The position numbers and the translations under genes are program-made. From Hermatobates lingyangjiaoensis (lineage: Eukaryota; Arthropoda; Insecta; Hemiptera; Hermatobatidae): a DNA stretch of 64,000 nt. How positions within the stretch are numbered: the stretch's first letter is position 1; each line of letters begins with the position of its first letter. Location: NCBI GenBank assembly GCA_026182355.1, contig JAPFBL010000534.1, positions 114,501-178,500 on the forward strand, given 5' to 3'. The notes below the pieces were generated by a model that was not told the DNA's origin, did no database searches, and saw only the letters and a program-made list of their open reading frames with translations. Shown here piece after piece: positions 33,445-46,200 of this stretch.

Positions 33445-33965
33445 CTATGAACACATTATTAAATAATAATGAATGTTTAAATAATGGTTCCAAACAATAT
33501 GGTATTCTACAGTTGATAAAAATTATCAAAATATACTAATCAATCGATGTTTAAGGATTCGACTCTGTTATCTAACCGTTACTGATAAATTTAAAAACAG
33601 ATTATTTTATATTATAAACATGAAATGATTTTTCTGGCTAAAAAGTGATTACTATGATTATTAGTTTCAGATACTTTGATTTTAAAAAGTTCTTTACGAA
33701 TATATTATTTACTAACAATGTTTATTTCCAAAATTTAAATATAAAGTAATCGATATTATTATTAGGGAAAAAATCGTAATTATTTGAAAAAATATAAGAA
33801 ATTATTACTAACCAGAAAAATCTTTCTAAGAACATTTAAAACATTTTTGGAACTATTGTACAACAAATAAATTACATAAAACATAAAAAGAAAGAAAATT
33901 ATGAAATAAAGTGAAGTTATAAATATAGCCACATGAAGCTCTGTCGTCGACATCACGTGACCCAC
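33382..33965 (-). CDS. Possible small single-pass membrane protein, two exons
   Basis: An ATG at 33965 (or 33953, reading MSTTELHVAIF) opens a frame that runs to CTG-GTTAGT at 33813 and can continue phase 0 from TTCATAG-ATGGCAACT at 33444 to TGA at 33382-33384. The product would be 67-71 aa with one hydrophobic stretch (ITSLYFIIFFLFMFYVIYLL) followed by a basic tail ending KYYKKPRNQCG. I recognise no family. Its stop overlaps the candidate POP7 start at 33391 by ten bases. AT-rich DNA gives hydrophobic frames by chance, and the second exon is equally well explained as the true POP7 N-terminus with a one-base error, so this is tentative. Confidence 0.3.
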
Positions 33966-34062
33966 GCTAACAGTAATCTTTGTTACTTAATAAACAGTTT
34001 ACCGGGCTCCGGCGTTTTGTGTTAAGTTGTTTACTAGTCCAGTGAATTACTCCCTGGTAATT
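33966..34062. promoter_or_regulatory. Candidate bidirectional promoter
   Basis: About 100 bp between the minus-strand cluster's first ATG and the plus-strand ATG at 34063. It is the only locally GC-rich patch (ACCGGGCTCCGGCG) in the neighbourhood, with a CACGTG E-box at 33954-33959 just inside the minus-strand start. No TATA box is evident. Divergent genes with a shared promoter are inferred. Confidence 0.45.
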
Positions 34063-37000
34063 ATGTCAGAAAATAATTCTGAAGTGAAAACGGAAAACTC
34101 CGTTGAAACTCCAAACAAGGTAAGTTGATAAATCTTATTTTATTACGTTATTCTTTGAGAGGCTTGGTGACCTCACAGTCATTGCTGATTCTAGTTTGTT
34201 AAATCAACTATAGTGAATTATTAGTTTTCATTCAATATTGTGCTTATAATGAATGTTAATTACGTTCACTTTCACTTATTTTCCCACACTTTATAGAAGT
34301 TCTGTTAGCTATCATTACTGGATGCCGTGTGTATGCTGGCCGCCATTTTGCGGGTATTGACAAAATTCTAATTCAACGTTTTCTAGACAATTTAACGAAT
34401 TAAATAAGAAGTAAAGCATCAAACTAAAGCTTATTCATTGTTCATAATGTTATTTTAAAAATATTTTCGTGTCAAAAACATTTTTACTTTCTTGTTTATT
34501 ATTTTGTTAGTAACCTAACCTATATATATTTTTCTTAATATTTTTCTAATAGGACAATGAAGATGCCCCTAGTAATAAGAGAGGTTCTAGAAAAGGGACC
34601 AAAAGGGTTTCACTGTTGGATAGAACTGCCCAAGAAGGACAAGCTATCTTAAAGGTATTTTTTTTTCCTAAAACAATATAACCTTCTGGCACTCGAAAGG
34701 TTAAAAACACTTAGTTTGAATAAGTTCATTTTTATTTTGCTTTTAGGGTTTGGGTCACACGGAAGATGCTCAGGAAGGTAGACGTACTACACGATCGTCT
34801 ACGAGAGGTTCTATTGCAACTCCTCCACCACCGAAGAAAGAAAAGAAAACGCCGACACCAAAAGGTAACTTGTAAAACAAATATTTGTAAACTGAAACTA
34901 TTTCTTTTAACTGATGACATTAAAGGCCGATGATACGAGAGTTCCTTTTATAATTTTATCTTTATTTAAAGTTGAATTCTTTATGATCATTCTTGAAGCG
35001 ACTTTGTCTGACTGTATTTTTTTTTTTTTTTCAATATTATACAACATAGGTTAACTTCTTTTTATTATTAATTCTTGAAATCAATTTTAGGTAGAGGAAG
35101 AGGAAGAGGGCGTAAAAGTGCTGAAGAAGAAGACGAAGTAAAAGAAGAGGAAAAGAAAGATGAAAAAATGGAAACTGAAACTGAAAATGGAGAAAAACAT
35201 GATACTGAAAAACAAAATTCAGAAGAAAAAGTTGAAAACGAAACTTCTGAAGCTAAAAAGGATGAGGTATGCATTTAATTATTTCTTTTTTTTTTTTTTA
35301 AATTAGACAATGCATCTTCTCAATATATTCAATCTCATAAACAGGTTTTTTTTTTGTTCCGAATGCAACTGTTATTGGTCTTAAAATTGAATCTACATTC
35401 TAACTTTGTCCTTAAGCTTTTTTCTCTTACTTTTTTTTTATTTTGCTTTTGGTTTGTTATCCAATAAGTAATCGAAAAACGTCAGAACTTTTTTATACGT
35501 ATATTTATATTTCAAAAAATGAATTTTATAAGGACTCTGTCTGTTCTTCAGCTTCAAATTAAACTCTCAGTGCCAATGTTTCGGTTTTTATTTAAGAACA
35601 TTATGCATAGACCTACAAAACAGAGGAAAAGTAAGGAATAATGCAATCATTCAAAAATCAAACATGCATAAAAAAAGTGAAAAATAAATTTTACTTTTCT
35701 AAAATTCTTTTTGTATTTTTATATTGAAATTGTTTGCTCTTTTTATGTATGTTTGGGTTTTTTGAATGATTTTATTATTTCTTATATTTCGTATGTTTTG
35801 TCTGTTCTTCAAGTTTAAATTAAGCTCTCAATGTCTGTGTTTCAGTTTTTATTTGAAACATTTTTCATAGGACTACTCAACAATATAATCATTCAAAAAA
35901 CCAGACATATATAAAAAGTGACCAACAAAATTTTTACTTTTGCATTTTGATGTTGTATATTTTTTTTATCTTTCTATGTATGTTTGTTTTTTTTTTGAAT
36001 GATTTTATTATTTCTTATAACTTCTTTGTTTGTAGGCCTCTGAATAAGGTTTTAAGTAAAAACCGACACATCGGCAATGGGAGTTTAATATGAACCTGAA
36101 GAACTGACCAAGTCCTGATAAATTTTGTTTCTACTTCACGGTCGATACTTTTTTCATTATATATATATATATTTATATTGTTTTTAAAAAAATGTATGCC
36201 AATTTCATGCTTGGTTACCTTTTTAGAGAAACTCTCTAAAACGGTAACCAAGCATGAAATTGTCATAAAATTTTTAGAAACATGTTTGCAAGAAGGATTG
36301 CTACCAACCTTTACTAATATGTATATTGGTTGCAGATCTTCTCTCAAGCATATTTTATTATATATATATGAAGAAAAATCACGATAAATAAACACATGAT
36401 GCAATCAATGAAGTTTAAACCACAATGGAAAGAGGAAAACAATAGAAATATGCTCTGAGTTCAATGCTCCTCTGGCCTCAAAGCATTTATTTCTATTGTT
36501 TTCCTTTTTCCATTGTGGTTTAAACTTATATATATATATATATATATGTTGAATGCCAGATTAGATATTGTAAAAGACGAGCCAATCCCTGTTACGTATT
36601 ACTTTGGGCACTTCTTATTGGTTGTGGGTGTTTATTCGTTGAACACGTTTCTCCTTAGCACACTCCGTCTGCTCGGCTGCCTCAGCCTTCACTCCGGGAG
36701 AGGGCTCGCAGTCCCTACTTAATTTTCCAATAGAGTTGGATGAAGGTCTTGGCGTCCTGGCTTGGAAGTGTACCTCGTCGAACTCGGTGTTTACTATGGG
36801 CTTAGTGGATTTCATTAGATACTGGTTGTTGGTGTTTTCTGTAAGGAGAAACGTGTTCAACGAATAAACACCCACAACCAATAAGAAGTGCCCAAAGTAA
36901 TACGTAACAGGGATTGGCTCGTCTTTTACAATATATATATATAGTTGAATGTACATAAAGAAACAGAGAAATTAAAAACACACACTTACAGTCTCTAATT

Positions 37001-37176
37001 TTCTGTTGAACCGTCCCACTCTCATCGTCTTCATTCTACGAGTCTCCGAAGAAGCCCGGAGAGTGAGACAGTTCAACAGAAAATTAGAGACTGTAAGTGT
37101 GTGTTTTTAATTTCTCTGTTTCTTTATGTACATTGAACTGTATTTGTCCATATCGGATCGTATTTTCATCAAAAAA

Positions 37177-37218
<42 letters not shown>

Positions 37219-40200
37219 CAAATTCAATAATATATCAACCGTTGGATAGAATAGGTGTATAATAAAATCGGGATTCGGTCAATTTTCCAGGATCAAAATC
37301 AAACTCTCAATGCCGACGTTTCGGTTTTATTTAAAACCTTTTTCATAGGCCTACAAACAAAGGATGACAAGAAATCATATATAAACATCAACATATAACT
37401 AACATCAAAATGGAATATTACAATTGTGAAAAAACAAAAATATATACACAAGTAGAAGTAATAGAAAAGCAATAAATATTTTTATGAACTTACAGAAGTC
37501 AGAATTTTTGAATTAGAAAAATGATGAAATTTACATTATATAAAATGAAGTAACAATAGATAGTTAGTGAACTAACATCTTAACTGGTCAAAAACTTGGA
37601 CCAGACTAACTGATTACAATTACATGTAAACCGAACACAATCCACTCAAAGAACACAAAAAGGAACTAAGGAAATTAATCATTTTTTCTAATTCAAAAAT
37701 TCTGACTTCTGTAAGTTCATAAAAATATTTATTGCTTTTCTATTACTTCTACTTGTATATATATTTTTGTTTTTTCACAATTGTAATATTCCATTTTGAT
37801 GTTAGTTATATGTTGATGTTTATATATGATTTCTTGTCATCCTTTGTTTGTAGGCCTATGAAAAAGGTTTTAAATAAAACCGAAACGTCGGCATTGAGAG
37901 TTTGATTTTGATCCTGGAAAATTGACCGAATCCCGATTTTATTATACATATATATATATACTAGAATTTAAAAAGAACACATGGAAAGGAAATCACTGAA
38001 CTCACTACTATATTTCGATGTCCTCGTCTTCGTTGAGTCGTTATCAGCCTTTGGAGAGCGATTCACTTCTTTTCCTGAAGACGAGGACATCGAAATATAG
38101 TAGTGAGTTCAGTGATTTCCTTTCTATGTGTTCTTTTTAAATTCTAGTTTATTCAGTTCGAAGAATCGTTTCATCTAATTGTATATATATATATATATAT
38201 ATATAATAAAATATAAAACGAAGGAAACACACAGAAAGACACAGACATAACTCACATCGATATTTCGACAATCGTCGTCATCAGGAGGTGCGAAGAGTCC
38301 CGCAGGAAGACTCAGTACTGAGTACCGCCCTGTCTTCCTGTGGGACTCTTCGCTCTTCGCACCTCCTGATGACGACGATTGTCGAAATATCGATGTGAGT
38401 TATGTCTGTGTCTTTCTGTGTGTTTCCTTCGTTTTTTATTTTATTGTAAAAAAGTCCGCTGGACCGTTTCTTTTAATTGTATATATATATATATATATAT
38501 TGGTATACTTTGGGAGCAGACCTTCTTTTAAACATACCTCATTAAAGATCTTGCCAACATTAAGTTTAGTATGTTTCCTACATACCTTTTCAAGGTTTCG
38601 AATGCTACCTTTCCATCTCTGTAATCACTTTCTTAAAGTTATGTTTGATAGAAGTGAGGTAATTGTCATTGTAAATAAGTATTTATTAGAATTGTTTTAA
38701 AAAAACCTTGTATATAGAATCCTTGAAAATGGTCAACGTAGACCGAAACGTCGGAAATGTAATATGAAAAATACAATGAAAGATAAAAAAATCGGTGAGT
38801 TAATTTATATGGTACCACAGAGATGGAAAGGTAGCATTCGAAACCTTGAAAAGGTATGTAGGAAACATACTAAACTTAATGTTGGCAAGATCTTTAATGA
38901 GGTATATATATATATATATATATAATATGAAATAAAAAAAAACACGATCTAAACTGGACTAATAAATGACTGAAAAAACAACACATAAAGAACGAAAACA
39001 CTTGCTGGAGCGAATATGTCGAATCGAAACGAAGTTGATCATCAAATATCGATCCTAGTAAGTGTTTTCGTTCTTTGTGTGTGTTTTTTCAGTTATTTAT
39101 TTATGTTTTGGGATTGTATGTAGACATTGATGATTGTTGTTTTACCGATATCAAAAGTTAATAAACGCTTTTCCTAAATCCTATTGGTTCTCAAGTTTTC
39201 TCTATCAATTTTTCTTTTGTTATCCTTCTTATCATTGAATTATATCGGAAAATTCCGAGACTATAATGTGTTTATTTTAATATTTATTGATAATACGAAG
39301 TTCTATAAAAAAAAAAAAATTATATGCCATTATATGATCTTTCCTGATTTGATCTTAAGAACTTTTGCAAGGTCTTACAAAAATAAAACGCCGAGAACTT
39401 TAAATTTTCATCTTGAACTCTTTGAACATAATTTTTCTTATATTGACACCTTTATAAATTTACTTATAAGATATCTCAGAACTTTTAAGAGTTTGCTTAT
39501 ATGACAGAACTCCATGAAATTACTTTTGGAACGTTGAGAACTTTACAAATTTGCTTAAGGATCTTTCAGAACATAAATTTTCTTATATTGACACCATTAC
39601 TGATTTATTTACAGATATCTCAGAACTTTAAGAGTTTGCTTATGTAACAGAACTCCATGAAATTACTTTTGGAACGTTTAGAACTTTACAAATTTACTGA
39701 TATAGTTCTCTGAACTTGATAAATTTAGTCGATGTAATTTTAGTTGGATGCTAAATACATAATAAATGAGCCACTATTTCCGCCCCTTAGAACAGCACTA
39801 AAAGGTGAGAGCCTTATACCATGAGGCAGTGGAAAACAAACAATTTTAAATTTCAACAGAATACTTAATGGTGACTTTCAGAAATTTACAGATTTACCGA
39901 TATACTAACGAAATTCTCAAAATATGACATATCTACCAGGTATACTTTACACGTATACTAAAATCATTTTCACAACTTCAAATTTTATGTAATTTCCAGA
40001 AATTTAACTAACTTAAATTTGATATAACTTAATATGGAAGTCTTAAAAAATGTTTAAAATTTACTAAAAATACTTTTCTGAGATGTTATAAATTTAGAAA
40101 ATATATTTGCATTGTTGCTCAGTTTATATTACTGTTAATGATTTTTCATATGAATCGTGCAATTTGAAAATAATCTAATTGACGAAATATTTGAATTGTC

Positions 40201-43200
40201 ATTGTTATTAGATGTCAATAATCAGTGTTATTATTAGCAATAATCAATAATCAGTATCATTGTCATTTTTGTTATTATGAGCAGTGAATAGTCAGTGTCA
40301 TTGTTATTTTTGTTATTCTTAGCAGTGAATAGTCAGTGTCATTGTTAGTTTTCTTATTATTAGCAGTGAATAATCAGTATCATTGTCATTTTTGTTATTA
40401 TGAGCAGTGAATAGTCAGTGTCATTGTTATTTTTGTTATTCTTAGCAGTGAATAGTCAGTGTCATTGTTAGTTTTCTTATTATTAGCAGTGAATAATCAG
40501 TATCATTGTCATTTTTATTATTATTAGCAGTGAATAGTCAGTGTCATTGTTATTTTTATTATTCTTAGTAGTGAATAATCAGTATCATTGTTATTTTTAT
40601 TATTCTTAGTAGTGAATAATCAGTATCATTGTTATTTTTATTATTATTAGCAGTGAATAGTCAGTATCATTGTTATTTTTATTATTCTTAGCAGTGAATA
40701 GTCAGTATCATGTTATTGATTGCTTTGTGTTTATGCATTGTGAAGATATAGCCAAAAGAAATGACATGTTCAGTCTGACATGCTAAAAATGTCACATTTC
40801 GCCTTCCCTTTTAGTAATGTACTTCAACAGGTGCTACTAATCTCACTTAGCTATCATGATTTGCAGTATGTTGTCTTGAACTTATTTTTGTTTTTAATAG
40901 GGTTAGCTTACTATTAAGTTGAGTGTGGGACAATACAGATTTGTTTTTAAAGCCTATACTGATTTTATTGTTTCTGTTTTGTATCATAAGGGGATTAACA
41001 GTTTGTGATTTGTCTAAGATTCCTTTTGTTTTGGTTTGATTTCAATCTGATAGTCACTTTAGAGTTACGTCAAGATAGGATGTTATCGTTAAAGTGGGCA
41101 GGGTAGCCCAGTTGCTTGTGTACTCGCCTCTAAGCTGTTCAGTGTTTAGTAAGCACTTTGATTCTCGATATATTGATGCGAGAGGTGAATAAATCCTAGT
41201 CAAGTCGTCCCTCGGAGAGGACGTTAAGCCGTCAGTACGATATCAGGTAATCTTTCAAAATCCCTACTCTAAATACACTTGAGTTATTCATTAACTGTGC
41301 AATCTGTTATAGTGTTGTATTTACTCATTTTAGGAAAAGTATGAAGTATGTTCCCAAAGCTCTTAAATTCATATGTATTTTTAACATATATAATATATTA
41401 TTATTATATATTAAATTTCTTGCCAATGTAATATATACTTTTACTGTAAATACAATTTCAGGGGTAACTATCTTATAGATAATGGGTTAGTTCCACTGAG
41501 GCTTTTTTTTTTCGTCGTAGGATGTGGAAAAATCTGTTCATCAGATCCCTTAGCAAGACGTCTTGCTTAATGTATGTGGGGTAGGGGGTCCCGACCCACT
41601 AAAAACACCACATCCTATTTCCTGGCAATACCCGACACGGAAACCGTTTGCACATTACTTCATGTCGGTGCCTCAGTCCTCCTGAATAGGATTCACCTTC
41701 TTGTCCCCATTCGTTCATCTATGAATTATCATTGCCCTTGCCTCACGCCACTTCCATTCTTCTTATGACGGAGAACTGCCTCTACAAAGTTTGCAGCTTT
41801 TGACCAATTATCTTCATTTTGGAGCATCTTTTGAACTATGGTCTCTGGAGTGACCTCACCCAGTGATGCTATTAATTCCTGGCGCAGCACTCCCCATTTA
41901 GCACAGAAGAAGAAGGTATGCTCTGCATCGTCGTTTTCCCCCGAGCTATCAACTTTACCCATCCTGTGTAAATATTTCTCAAAATTCCCATGGCCAGTCA
42001 GCATCTGAGTTAAGTGGAATCCAATCTCTCCATGCTTCCGGCCCAACCATTTAGGGAGGTCCTGGATGAGCCTTGCAGTCCACCTCCCCCTTAACTCTTG
42101 TTCCCATCTCTCTTTCCATTTCCTCAGGGTTATTGTTCTGGCTTGTCGTTTTGCCGCTTTTCGGTCTTCTACCGATTGTCCCACTGAGGTTAGTAATATT
42201 AGAATTAGTAGTAATAGTGTCCGTCATACCTCGTAAAGTCTCAGAAATGTCTGAGCTTTCTGAGACTTTACGAGGTGTGACGGACAGTATTACTACTAAT
42301 TCTAACTATCTTATGTTCAAAGGAAATTATTTCTCAAAAAACTTACTTATTATTGAAATAATCAAAATTATTTCAAATATGAGCTATTACAACTACAAAC
42401 ATTTTGGATAGATTCGTTGACTGTTTTTTTTTTATACAAAATAATGACAATTGTATAATTGAATCATCTTATAAGGGCAATAAAAATAAATCTAAAAATC
42501 TTCAAAAAAAACATATTGAATAATAAAAAATGCAGAAATTGTTATTGAATCACTTATTGAACGACGAGTCGCAAATTTGCGATTTTTGCAGCGAAAAGGG
42601 TTAAAAACAAAACTAAGTTCAAGACAACATACTGCAAGTCATGATCGCTAAGTGTGATTAGTAACATCTGTTGAAATGTATTACTAAAAGGGAAGGCGAA
42701 ATGTGACCTTTTTAGCATGTCAGAGTGAACATATCATTTCTTTTGGCTATATCTTCACAAAACACAAAGCAACCAATAACAATGATACTGATTATTCACT
42801 GCTAATAATAATAGAAATAACAATGATACTGATTATTTACTGCTAATAATAATAAATTCATAATCCTTTGAAAAATTGTAGAAGCTCCCTTTTATGTTTC
42901 TAATGATACAATTCATAACGATTTAAAAATTCCTTTTATCTACCAGGAAATCCGATCACGTTGCCACAAATTTCATGAATCTTTTTACCCTCCGACCTAA
43001 ACCCTTTAATTCAGCAATTATCATCCCACCAAATTCCTACCAACTATACCAGAAGGCTAAAAAGATTTTGGCCTCCAGATTTACTCAGCAATACTAACTG
43101 ATTTCCAGTGATCAGAATAATGTATACGGAGTAAGATTACCACTAATGGGTGGTTTCTCCACTCTTTATTTCATTTTGTCATTTATCACTTATCAATATT

Positions 43201-46200
43201 ACTTGTTACCTGTTGGGAAGTTGTAATAATAATAATAAATTATAATAAAAATAACGATTACACTAACAATGAAAACTGATTATTACCTGCTTTATGAGGG
43301 CTATTGACAAAGTAAGGATTTTTTTTTTCAGAAAAAAAACTTAAGTACAAAAAATAAATTTTATGGTGTACATCTAAAATAGCGACGAAAATACTATTGT
43401 TCTACATAGTCGCAAAAAAAAAATTAAGGCACTTATCATAGCGGTAGATATGCTTTGAAGTTCCTGCGAACTTCAGAATTCAGTCGACCTCAATGATTCG
43501 CACGCCGAGTTCATATTGTATATATAATACAGTTTTTATTGTACTTAGTTATTTTGTAATTCCAAAACGTAATAATGATTTTGATTACTCACTGCTTATT
43601 ATAATGATACTGATTACTCACTGCTTATTATAATGATACTGATTACTCACTGCTTATTATAATGATACTGATTACTCATTGTAATATACTGATTATTAAC
43701 TGCTACTATTTCGTGAGATTATGTTCAAATTGCATGATTAATATAAACTGGACAAAGTATAAGTAGTTTTTTTTTTCATAAACTTATAAAATGTCAGAAA
43801 TATATTTTTAATAAAAAGTTCTGTGAGTTTCGTATGTAAATCTATAAGTTTTTTGAAGTTATATCATTAAATCTTTAATGTTTTAAAAGAAAAAGTTGTA
43901 AAGTTCTGAAAATTATTTTTAGTAAATTTGTAAAGTTCCAAGGATTTTTTACTACATCAGTGGAATTACGAAATTCTGTGAGTTTTTGCTACTGGTATAT
44001 CTGTCATATCGGTAATTGTATAAAGTTCTGTTGGATCCATAAATCAATGATCAAACCACAATAAGAAAATGGGAAAGCAAGACTAAGATCTTTCAACCGT
44101 AACAAGCGGTCTTCGTCAGAGCCAAAAACCCAACTGAAAACACTAGATGCTGAAAACATCTGGTGAGGGGTTGAGAAGAGTGGAGTAAGAAAGAGTAAAG
44201 TTAGCGAATAGTTTTTTTTCTCTTTCTTACTGTCCTCTTTTGGTTCCCCCAAACATCCCTTTCTGGATATTTGTCCTTTCCTGCACTTCCACCCTTTTAA
44301 AATACCACTCTTCTCAACCCCTCACCAGATGTTTTCTGCATCTAGTGTTTAAGTTGGGTTTTTGACTCTGACGAAGACCGCTTGTTACGGTTGAAAGATC
44401 TTGGTCTTGTTTTTCCATTTCATATTGTGGTTTGATCAAGTATCTTTATATAATGTTCTGTAGGGCCTGAAAGTTAAATTTGTTAAATTCTAGAAGTAAC
44501 TTATCAGTTAATTGGTGAAACTTTCACCAGTAAATGAATGAAAGGTTGTCTGTTCTCCAATCCTTCATTTTGGAAGTTTACTTGATGATGAACACAAAGT
44601 GTTTGAAACGCTTAGTTGTCTGTCCTCCTCCACTCCTTCATATTGGAAGTTTACTTGATGATGAACACAAAGTATTTGAAACGCTTAGTTGTCTGTTCTC
44701 CTCCTCTCCTTCATATTGGAAGTTTACTTGATGATGAACACAAAGTGTTTGAAACGCTTAGTTGTCTGTCCTCCTCCACTCCTTCATATTTGAAGTTTAC
44801 TTGATGATGAACACAAAGTGTTTGAAACGCTTAGTTGTCTGTCCTTCATATTGGAAGTTTACTTGATGATGCACACAAAGTGTTTGAAACGCTTAGTTGT
44901 CTGTCCTCCTTCACTCCTTCATATTGGAAGTTTACTTGATGATAAACACAAAGTGTTTGAAAGCTTAGTTTGAATAAAACAACTTCTTTTGTGTGTGTAG
45001 ACTTTGTATTATCTATTTACCCCCAGGATGAATTTGCAAAATAATATAACAACTCTCTTTGAAATGTCACTCAGAAGTTTCTGCTTGTCGTCGCTTCATT
45101 TTGTTTGTCTTGTCTGTAGATTTAACTTTTAATTTTTATTGATATATATTTTCGACCACTCAATTGTTTAAAATACTAATTTAGTCATCGATGATTAGGT
45201 CCAAGTTAACTTCAGATTTCGAGCCGACGTTTGAATAGTCATTATAATAACTATAAGAATAATAATAACGTTTGAATAAGCTGATAATAACAAAGTGAAA
45301 ATACATGCATTTCGTCATTACCACAGAGGTTAGTATTATTAATATTAAACATATAATATACTGCCTTACCACAACGGTAATCTTACGTTACCAGTAGTGT
45401 ACGAGGTAAGACGATATATTATATGTTTAATATTAATAAAGTGAAAATACTTCCTCCTTTAAATTGTAAGGCAACAAAATTGTACATTTTGTTTTTTTTT
45501 TATATTGTTCCTTAATGTGTTTTTTGTTTTCTGTTTTCTTTTTGATTGAATTATAAGTAAAAAATTTTTACACTTTTATTAAAGGAAAATATTTTCCGTT
45601 GTTTTTTTTTTATAAATCTGAGGATATTTTTCGTTTATTGCTTTTGTAGTTTTAAAGATAATGCCCAAAATTTCAAGACTCTAAAATTAGATATGTTAGG
45701 ATAAGTGTTAAGGTCTCCACACAAAAAAGTTTATTACGAGAAACTAAACAACTCGTTTCGAACAGTTAATGTTCTTTTTCTTGTGGAGACTTAATACTTT
45801 TCCTAACAAGAGTAAAATACCACCACACTATAACAGATTGCACAGTTAATGAATTTAAATTAGTTAGTTTTAGGAGAAAACAATATTTAAAAATGGATTT
45901 TTTTTGCAAAAAAAAAGAAGAAAAAAGTGATTTGTTCATCGTGTATAATTACTCCCAACCAATAGGGGGGGCACTTCTACACCATGAGGCCCATTTTTGT
46001 TCTATGTATTCTCATGAACAAATGGGCCAGAGCCCATGCAAAACAGTCACAGAGTGGTATTTACTCATGATAAGGAAAATATGTCTTCACACATAAGGAT
46101 TTAATTATGCAACGCGTTTCGAACACTTAGTGTTCATCATCAGGAAACGTCTTGTATAATAATACAGACTTATTGTATTTTTCCTGAACAATCATGAAAC

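Larger units (their letters stand above)
38205..38470. mobile_element. Family C palindromic element, complete
   Basis: Arms of about 100 bp from AAAACGAAGGAAACACACAG to CTGTGTGTTTCCTTCGTTTT, with a short centre AGGAAGACTCAGTACTG. A hammerhead-like motif is intact in each arm. (TA)n flanks both ends. Confidence 0.85.
39200..44030. repeat. Large imperfect foldback structure in intron 4
   Basis: Left arm about 39200-40905, right arm about 42600-44030, diverged but clearly inverted: TTGTCTTGAACTTATTTTTG versus AAAACTAAGTTCAAGACAA, and GTGAAGATATAGCCAAAAG versus CTTTTGGCTATATCTTCAC. Both arms carry minisatellites of the same kind (left 40209-40715, unit with AGCAGTGAATAGTCAGTGTC; right 42775-42850 and 43560-43680). 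The spacer holds a SINE fragment and an R1-like relic. Foldback transposons have minisatellite arms like this; assignment is tentative. Confidence 0.65.
44035..44440. mobile_element. Family A palindrome with nested inner palindrome
   Basis: Outer family A arms (AATGATCAAACCACAATAAG and complement) enclose inner arms AACACTAGATGCTGAAAACATC and GATGTTTTCTGCATCTAGTG, then GGGGTTGAGAAGAGTGG and complement. Part of the same inner segment occurs at 60265-60390. Ribozyme motifs at both outer arms. Confidence 0.8.

Noticed and set aside
33780..33965. Single-exon 61-aa membrane protein
   Set aside because: The last ten codons run into an intron-like stretch after a GTTAGT donor; a spliced form is more plausible, and even that is tentative.
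37270..37940. Family L as an active ribozyme
   Set aside because: Stem II and GAAAC are kept but the CUGANGA segment reads UAUGAAA in both arms, which should be inactive.
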